The translations under genes and the position numbers were made by a program. A stretch of 64,000 bases of DNA from CBDFLA01 sp965248915 (GTDB lineage: Bacteria; Pseudomonadota; Alphaproteobacteria; M2410), in contig OZ252216.1 of the NCBI GenBank assembly GCA_965248915.1, positions 3,476,844 to 3,540,843 of the forward strand, written 5' to 3'. The notes beneath the pieces were generated by a model. It was not told the origin of the DNA. It searched no databases and saw only the letters and a list, made by a program, of their open reading frames with translations. Below, in pieces: positions 60,029-64,000 of this stretch (position 1 is its first letter; each line of letters opens with the position of its first letter).

Positions 60029-61024
60029 GTGTCAATTCTCGTCGGTGATATAGGTGGCACTTATTGTCGCCTCGCGCTCGTCGGCCCCAATGGGCGGCCG
60101 ATGGAAATGGTGACATGGATGACCGCGGCTCACGCTGGGCTCGTCCCCGCCGTTCGGGAGTTTGTGAAGACCAGACCGACGGGTCGCATAAGCGCAATGG
60201 CATTTTGTGCCGCCGGCCCTGTTGTGAGGTCAGAGGAAGATACGACCATTGAGCTAACGAATTCGACTTGGGGTCTATCAGCCCGCGAGCTGCGCGAGGC
60301 GTTTGTGGTCGACGACGTCATACTTCTCAACGATTTTACGGCCCTGGCCGCAAGTCTACCCTACTTGAGAGATGATGAGCGCCGACTTGTCGGCCAAGGG
60401 TCTGCCCTCATTCTTGACGCGCCTATCGGACTGGTGGGTCCCGGAACCGGCTTGGGTGTATCAGGTCTGATTCCAGATGGTCGCGGTGAGTATGTGCCTT
60501 TGTCCGGCGAAGGGGGGCATATCGATCTCGCCCCTTCAAATGAAAGGGAGCAGGCCGTCTTTCAAGTGTTGCGGAAGAAGTTTGGTCATGTTTCGGCGGA
60601 GCGTGTTTTGTCAGGATCAGGCCAAGAGGCTCTCTTCGAAGCAATCGCAACGGTCGATGGCGCTCCTTGTGATGAGATTCCAACCTCCATGGACATCCGT
60701 ATGCGTGCCGAACGTCAGGATTGCGAGGTCTCTACAGAAGTCATCGCCATCTTTACCGATTTGTTAGGCGCCGTGGCAGGCGATTTGGCATTGACACTTG
60801 GAACACTCGGCGGCCTCTACCTTGGTGGAGGCATCTTGCCGCGATGGGAATCTCTCTTTAACGAAGAGAAATTTAGAGAGCGCTTTGAGGACAAGGGCAG
60901 ATTTACCGACTACATGAAATCAATACCAACTTGGATGATCACATCGAACGATGCCGCCTTGGTTGGCCTTGCAAAGACCAGTACGCAACGACAAAGGCGT
61001 GGTCGCCCCGATGCCAAAAGGTGA
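60029..61024 (+). CDS. glk: Glucokinase
   Basis: 331 residues from GTG 60029; a TTG at 59978 inside tam is the only other candidate. The phosphate-1 motif is LVGDIGGTYCRLALV, then NDFTALAASLPYL, the catalytic region PGTGLGVSGLIPDG, and the sugar-binding VPLSGEGGHIDLAP. The end has GGLYLGGGILPRW. It phosphorylates glucose with ATP. It may serve the same catabolism as the distant alpha-glucosidase. Confidence 0.93.
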   Translation: MSILVGDIGGTYCRLALVGPNGRPMEMVTWMTAAHAGLVPAVREFVKTRPTGRISAMAFCAAGPVVRSEEDTTIELTNSTWGLSARELREAFVVDDVILLNDFTALAASLPYLRDDERRLVGQGSALILDAPIGLVGPGTGLGVSGLIPDGRGEYVPLSGEGGHIDLAPSNEREQAVFQVLRKKFGHVSAERVLSGSGQEALFEAIATVDGAPCDEIPTSMDIRMRAERQDCEVSTEVIAIFTDLLGAVAGDLALTLGTLGGLYLGGGILPRWESLFNEEKFRERFEDKGRFTDYMKSIPTWMITSNDAALVGLAKTSTQRQRRGRPDAKR

Positions 61025-61045
61025 GCGGGTGACAGAGGATATGAA

Positions 61046-61984
61046 ATGTCACTTCCCTTAAGCGAAAAACTCGAGTTCGGCTTCATCACCATGTTTCTCA
61101 ATCCAGACATGACACGCGCAAACGTGTCACTGGCCGAGAAGTTCGAGTTTGATTCACTTTGGATGGGCGACCACATCGAGTTCCCCGTTCCAATTCTTGA
61201 TCCTCTTTTGCAGATCGCTCAGGGCGCCGCCTTGAGTTCGAAACTCACGTTTGGTACCGGGGTTTATCTATTGCCCATGCGCCATGTGGTGCACGTCGCC
61301 AAGCAACTGACGTCTTTGGATCAGCTGGCCGAAGGACGGCTCATCTTTGGTGTTGGGGTTGGCGGCGAATTTGCGGGCGAATGGGAGGCAGTAAGTGTAC
61401 CGACTTCAGAGCGTGGCGCTCGAATGTCTGAAGCCATTCCGGTCCTCAAATCTCTTTTGACAGGGGAGCGGGTGAGCAGTGATGGGGAGTTTTTTCCCTT
61501 TAGAGATCTGCAAATGAAGCCTGCTTGCACGAGTCCGTCTGGCCCGCCCATTTGGACTGGGGGGCGCTCAGACCCCGCATTAAGGCGCTGCGGAAAAATG
61601 GCCGACGGCTGGTTCTCCTATGTGGTGACGCCGGACATGTACAAGGGCGCTTTGGAGAAGATCGAAAAATCAGCCAATGAAAGCGGGCGCGAGCTGACAG
61701 AGTTTGGATCGGGACATTTGCTTTTCATCCGCATTGATCGCGACTACGAAACTGCCCTCGACAAAGCAACCGAACATCTCTCCATGCGATACGCAATGGA
61801 TTTTCACGACGCCGCAAAAAAATATTGCGCGCTCGGCACGCCGGCGGATGTAGCTGAGAAAATCAATGCCTACGCGGCGTCAGGCTGTCGACACTTTGTG
61901 TTGGATTTGACCGGCCCCTTGGCTGATCGCGATGCGCAGATCGAATGGTTTGCCAAGGAGGTGCGGCCTCTGCTCAGAATGTGA
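61046..61984 (+). CDS. LLM-class flavin-dependent oxidoreductase
   Basis: 312 residues of the bacterial luciferase-like (TIM-barrel) family: FDSLWMGDHIEFPVP, GTGVYLLPMRHVVHVAKQLTSLDQLAEGRLIFGVGVGGEFAGEWE and PIWTGGRSDPALRRCGKMADGWF. It uses reduced FMN or F420. The substrate is unknown. ATG 61046 has AGAGGA upstream. It is convergent with the ggt gene, 15 bp away. Confidence 0.9.
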   Translation: MSLPLSEKLEFGFITMFLNPDMTRANVSLAEKFEFDSLWMGDHIEFPVPILDPLLQIAQGAALSSKLTFGTGVYLLPMRHVVHVAKQLTSLDQLAEGRLIFGVGVGGEFAGEWEAVSVPTSERGARMSEAIPVLKSLLTGERVSSDGEFFPFRDLQMKPACTSPSGPPIWTGGRSDPALRRCGKMADGWFSYVVTPDMYKGALEKIEKSANESGRELTEFGSGHLLFIRIDRDYETALDKATEHLSMRYAMDFHDAAKKYCALGTPADVAEKINAYAASGCRHFVLDLTGPLADRDAQIEWFAKEVRPLLRM

Positions 61985-61999
61985 GGTTTCGGAGGGCGT

Positions 62000-63718
62000 C
62001 TAGTTGCCTTCAGCGGTGCCGGCTCGGCGGGGATCAGCGCCCCCTTCGAGGCCCGTGTCTGTTACCTTGATGCCTTGCAGGCCGCTACGCAATCCGCGGA
62101 CATTGACTTCATGACCAAGTGCTTCAAGGGCGGCTTTGAGGGCGTCGCTGCCGTCCACTTCTTCAATGGACGTTGCGCCGTTGAGATTGTTGAAGTTGGG
62201 GAGGTCAATGGCGGACTGAATGTCGAGGTCCCAATCTAAAACACCGATCAAAACCTTCGCAACATGGCCAATGATGCGTCCACCCCCCGAGGTTCCGATA
62301 AGAAGATAAAGCTCATCGTTCTCATCGAAGACAATTGTGGGTGACATGGAACTGCGTGGCCGCTTGCCGGATTCCACCCGGTTAACAACTAGGCGACCGT
62401 CGACTTCTGAGGTGGACGAGAAATCTGTGACGTGATTGTTCAAGAAGAAACCGCCCGAGAGCAAGTTGCTCCCAAAGGCGTATCCAACGCTTGTTGTCAT
62501 GGATAGCGCATTGCCCTTACCGTCAATAATCGAAAGGTGGCTGGTGGACGGCAATTCCATGGCCCTCCCATCGGCACGTTGTAAGGTGGCTTCTCCATTC
62601 GGGTTGCCGGCTTCCGCTTTGCCGCCAAATTTCTCTTTATTGATGAGTTGCGCCCGCTTGGCGATATAATCGGCATCAATGAGGGCGAGGGTAGGCACGT
62701 CGTCAAAGTCTGGGTCGCCCACATATCGCTCCCGGTCCGCATAGGCAATCCGGCTGGCTTCGCTAATCAAGTGAACAGCTGGCGCTGATCCAGGGTCGAG
62801 ACTGGCCAAATCGTGGCCCTCAAGAAGGCTCATAATCTGTAGGACTGTTGTGCCTCCTGAAGAGGGCGGTGGCATGGAACAAATCGTCCATTTCCGATAA
62901 GGCCCACAAACCGGATCCCGTAATTTGGCCTGATAGGCCGCAAAATCTTCCGCCGTAATTGGCGCCGGATTTAGGCTCGCGTTAGAGACAGTGTCGACAA
63001 TCTCATGCGTGAGAGAGCCCTCGTAGAAGGCGTCGGGACCACCATCGGCCAGGGTTCTCAAGCTCTCCGCAAGAGCTGTATTTGTAATCACTGTGCCCAC
63101 GGAGTAAGGCACGCCATTGTCTGTATACAGATCTTGGATGTCTGGCACTAATTGAACGGTGGGCAGGAGCGACAGCCAGTGGTGTAGTTTAGGGCTGACT
63201 TCAAAACCGTTTTCCGCCAATTCAATAGCCGGTCCAAAGAGATCTTGCCAAGGGAGCTTGCCGTGTTCTGAGTGTGCCTTCTCCAAAGCGGCGACAGTGC
63301 CGGGCACCGCGACAAATGTACCGCCAAAAACCCGGTGCACAAAAGATTGACCTGGAGCTGTGTCAAAGACGGATGCGTCCGTCGCGGCCGTTGCCATTTC
63401 CCGACCGTCATAAACCTTTAGCTCACCTGATGCGTCGTCCCAGAAGAGAATAAAGGAGCCGCCGCCGATGCCGGAAGACTCTGGCTCGACGACGTTGAGT
63501 GCCATTTGAACTGCGATGGCTGCATCAACGGCGTTGCCGCCTTTTTCCAGGATTTCAATGCCGGCTTGCGTTGCGTGAGGGTGTGCGGTCGCCACCATGT
63601 ATTTGCCGGTGGTCGGAGATTGCCAGAATCGCCAGTCGCCATTCTGCATCGACGTTTCGCTGCAGGCGGCCAGGGTGATCCCCGCTAACACTATGATTTG
63701 CCATAACTTTTTGGTCAT
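62000..63718 (-). CDS. ggt: Gamma-glutamyltranspeptidase
   Basis: 572 residues from ATG 63718, which starts a lipoprotein signal with lipobox LAAC at residue 18 (the open frame extends to 63841). The N-terminal large subunit includes GGNAVDAAIAVQMALNVVEP and GIGGGSFILFWD. The autocatalytic cleavage site and nucleophile Thr are in STSHLSIIDGKGN (Ser instead of the usual second Thr). GSNLLSGGFFLNN and RPRSSMSPTIVF follow. It transfers or hydrolyses the gamma-glutamyl group of glutathione in the periplasm. Confidence 0.94.
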   Translation of the reverse strand: MTKKLWQIIVLAGITLAACSETSMQNGDWRFWQSPTTGKYMVATAHPHATQAGIEILEKGGNAVDAAIAVQMALNVVEPESSGIGGGSFILFWDDASGELKVYDGREMATAATDASVFDTAPGQSFVHRVFGGTFVAVPGTVAALEKAHSEHGKLPWQDLFGPAIELAENGFEVSPKLHHWLSLLPTVQLVPDIQDLYTDNGVPYSVGTVITNTALAESLRTLADGGPDAFYEGSLTHEIVDTVSNASLNPAPITAEDFAAYQAKLRDPVCGPYRKWTICSMPPPSSGGTTVLQIMSLLEGHDLASLDPGSAPAVHLISEASRIAYADRERYVGDPDFDDVPTLALIDADYIAKRAQLINKEKFGGKAEAGNPNGEATLQRADGRAMELPSTSHLSIIDGKGNALSMTTSVGYAFGSNLLSGGFFLNNHVTDFSSTSEVDGRLVVNRVESGKRPRSSMSPTIVFDENDELYLLIGTSGGGRIIGHVAKVLIGVLDWDLDIQSAIDLPNFNNLNGATSIEEVDGSDALKAALEALGHEVNVRGLRSGLQGIKVTDTGLEGGADPRRAGTAEGN

Positions 63719-63825
63719 TCGGACCGTCCCGGCGAATCGCTTCTGGCCCATGATAGCGCCGAAATTGACGAATGATAGGGCGATGGTTAGCGTGAGCTTG
63801 AACTTACTCTCTGAAGGAAATCCTA

Positions 63826-64000
63826 ATGTCAATGTCGGCACGTCCGGGCCCCCGAAATCTCATAACCGATGTCGATGGAATATCGGTCGGCAATGCGCAA
63901 GATCATTCAGTTCGAACCGGAGTGACGGTCATCCTGCCTGACGAGCGTTGTGTCATGGGAGGCGACGTGCGCGGCGGCGGTCCAGGAACCCGCGAAACCG
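63826..64000 (+). CDS. S58 (DmpA/P1-family) peptidase, N-terminal part (runs off the window)
   Basis: The frame from ATG 63826 (AAGGAAA five bases upstream) or ATG 63832 stays open to the window end. The 58 residues match the start of the P1/DmpA family: LITDVDGISVGNAQDHSVRTGVTVILP and then GGDVRGGGPGTRET, both highly typical. These enzymes self-cleave and act as D-aminopeptidases or beta-peptidases. It is divergent from ggt, 107 bp away. Confidence 0.88.
   Translation, partial: MSMSARPGPRNLITDVDGISVGNAQDHSVRTGVTVILPDERCVMGGDVRGGGPGTRET

Noticed and set aside
1..64000. CRISPR arrays, insertion sequences, prophage, tRNA or rRNA genes
   Set aside because: No regularly spaced repeats, transposase or integrase ORFs, terminal inverted repeats, or tRNA/rRNA signature sequences were found on reading both strands.

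Overview
The window is a chromosomal stretch of an alphaproteobacterium. The best guess is a Hyphomicrobiales (Rhizobiales)-like, probably aquatic lineage. This rests on gene content and order: a cytochrome c - kdsB - pheA - nudC - ffs - dnaX - ybaB/ebfC - recR - rmuC - def - fmt - truA - dapE - dapD block, then argB - engB - yidC - yidD - rnpA - rpmH, plus a Caulobacter-type cpa (Tad) pilus cluster and a large-subunit ribonucleotide reductase without a recognisable ATP-cone. No taxonomic marker such as 16S rRNA is present, so this is inference.

Layout. 1-5.2 kb: the end of a thiamine-diphosphate enzyme, two small secreted TonB-C-terminal-like proteins, and the class I ribonucleotide reductase genes nrdB and nrdA with a candidate NrdR box and DnaA-box-like sites. 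5.6-7.3 kb: a GH13 alpha-glucosidase. 7.5-10.4 kb: an unusual Flp-like pilin with an Asn-Lys repeat tail, then a four-gene operon of two DUF1538 membrane proteins, a PII-like protein and a CBS protein. 10.4-11.5 kb: an orphan GvpL/F-like protein. 11.7-21.7 kb: the Tad/Cpa pilus cluster (CpaC-N-like protein, Flp pilin, cpaA, cpaB, cpaC, cpaD, cpaE, cpaF, tadB, tadC). A TadD-like lipoprotein lies at 25 kb, beyond a frameshifted winged-helix/TPR regulator and an alpha/beta hydrolase.

26-36 kb is mixed: TAXI binding protein, GST, leucyl aminopeptidase, a double-domain membrane cytochrome c, kdsB, pheA, a 26-codon ORF with a complete Shine-Dalgarno match, cupin, dehydrogenase, CHAP lipoprotein and GNAT. 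36-54.5 kb holds housekeeping genes for DNA replication and repair (dnaX, recR, rmuC), SRP RNA, protein maturation (def, fmt), tRNA modification (truA), lysine/peptidoglycan precursors (dapE, dapD), arginine (argB), and ribosome and membrane biogenesis (engB, yidC, yidD, rnpA, rpmH). 54.6-64 kb: DUF547, a TVP38-type membrane protein with a disulphide reductase, an HAMP-type histidine kinase, tam, glucokinase, an LLM-class oxidoreductase, gamma-glutamyltranspeptidase and the start of an S58 peptidase.

Three loci look broken: two compensating frameshifts at 21.7-23.6 kb, an in-frame TGA at 45.5 kb, and a one-base frameshift in a small ORF behind nudC. Whether these are real mutations or sequence errors cannot be decided from the window. 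The best candidates for undescribed biology are the DUF1538/PII/CBS operon, the GvpL/F-like orphan beside the pilus genes, the Asn-Lys-tailed pilin, the short ORF with the full anti-SD match, and the upstream ORF in front of rpmH.
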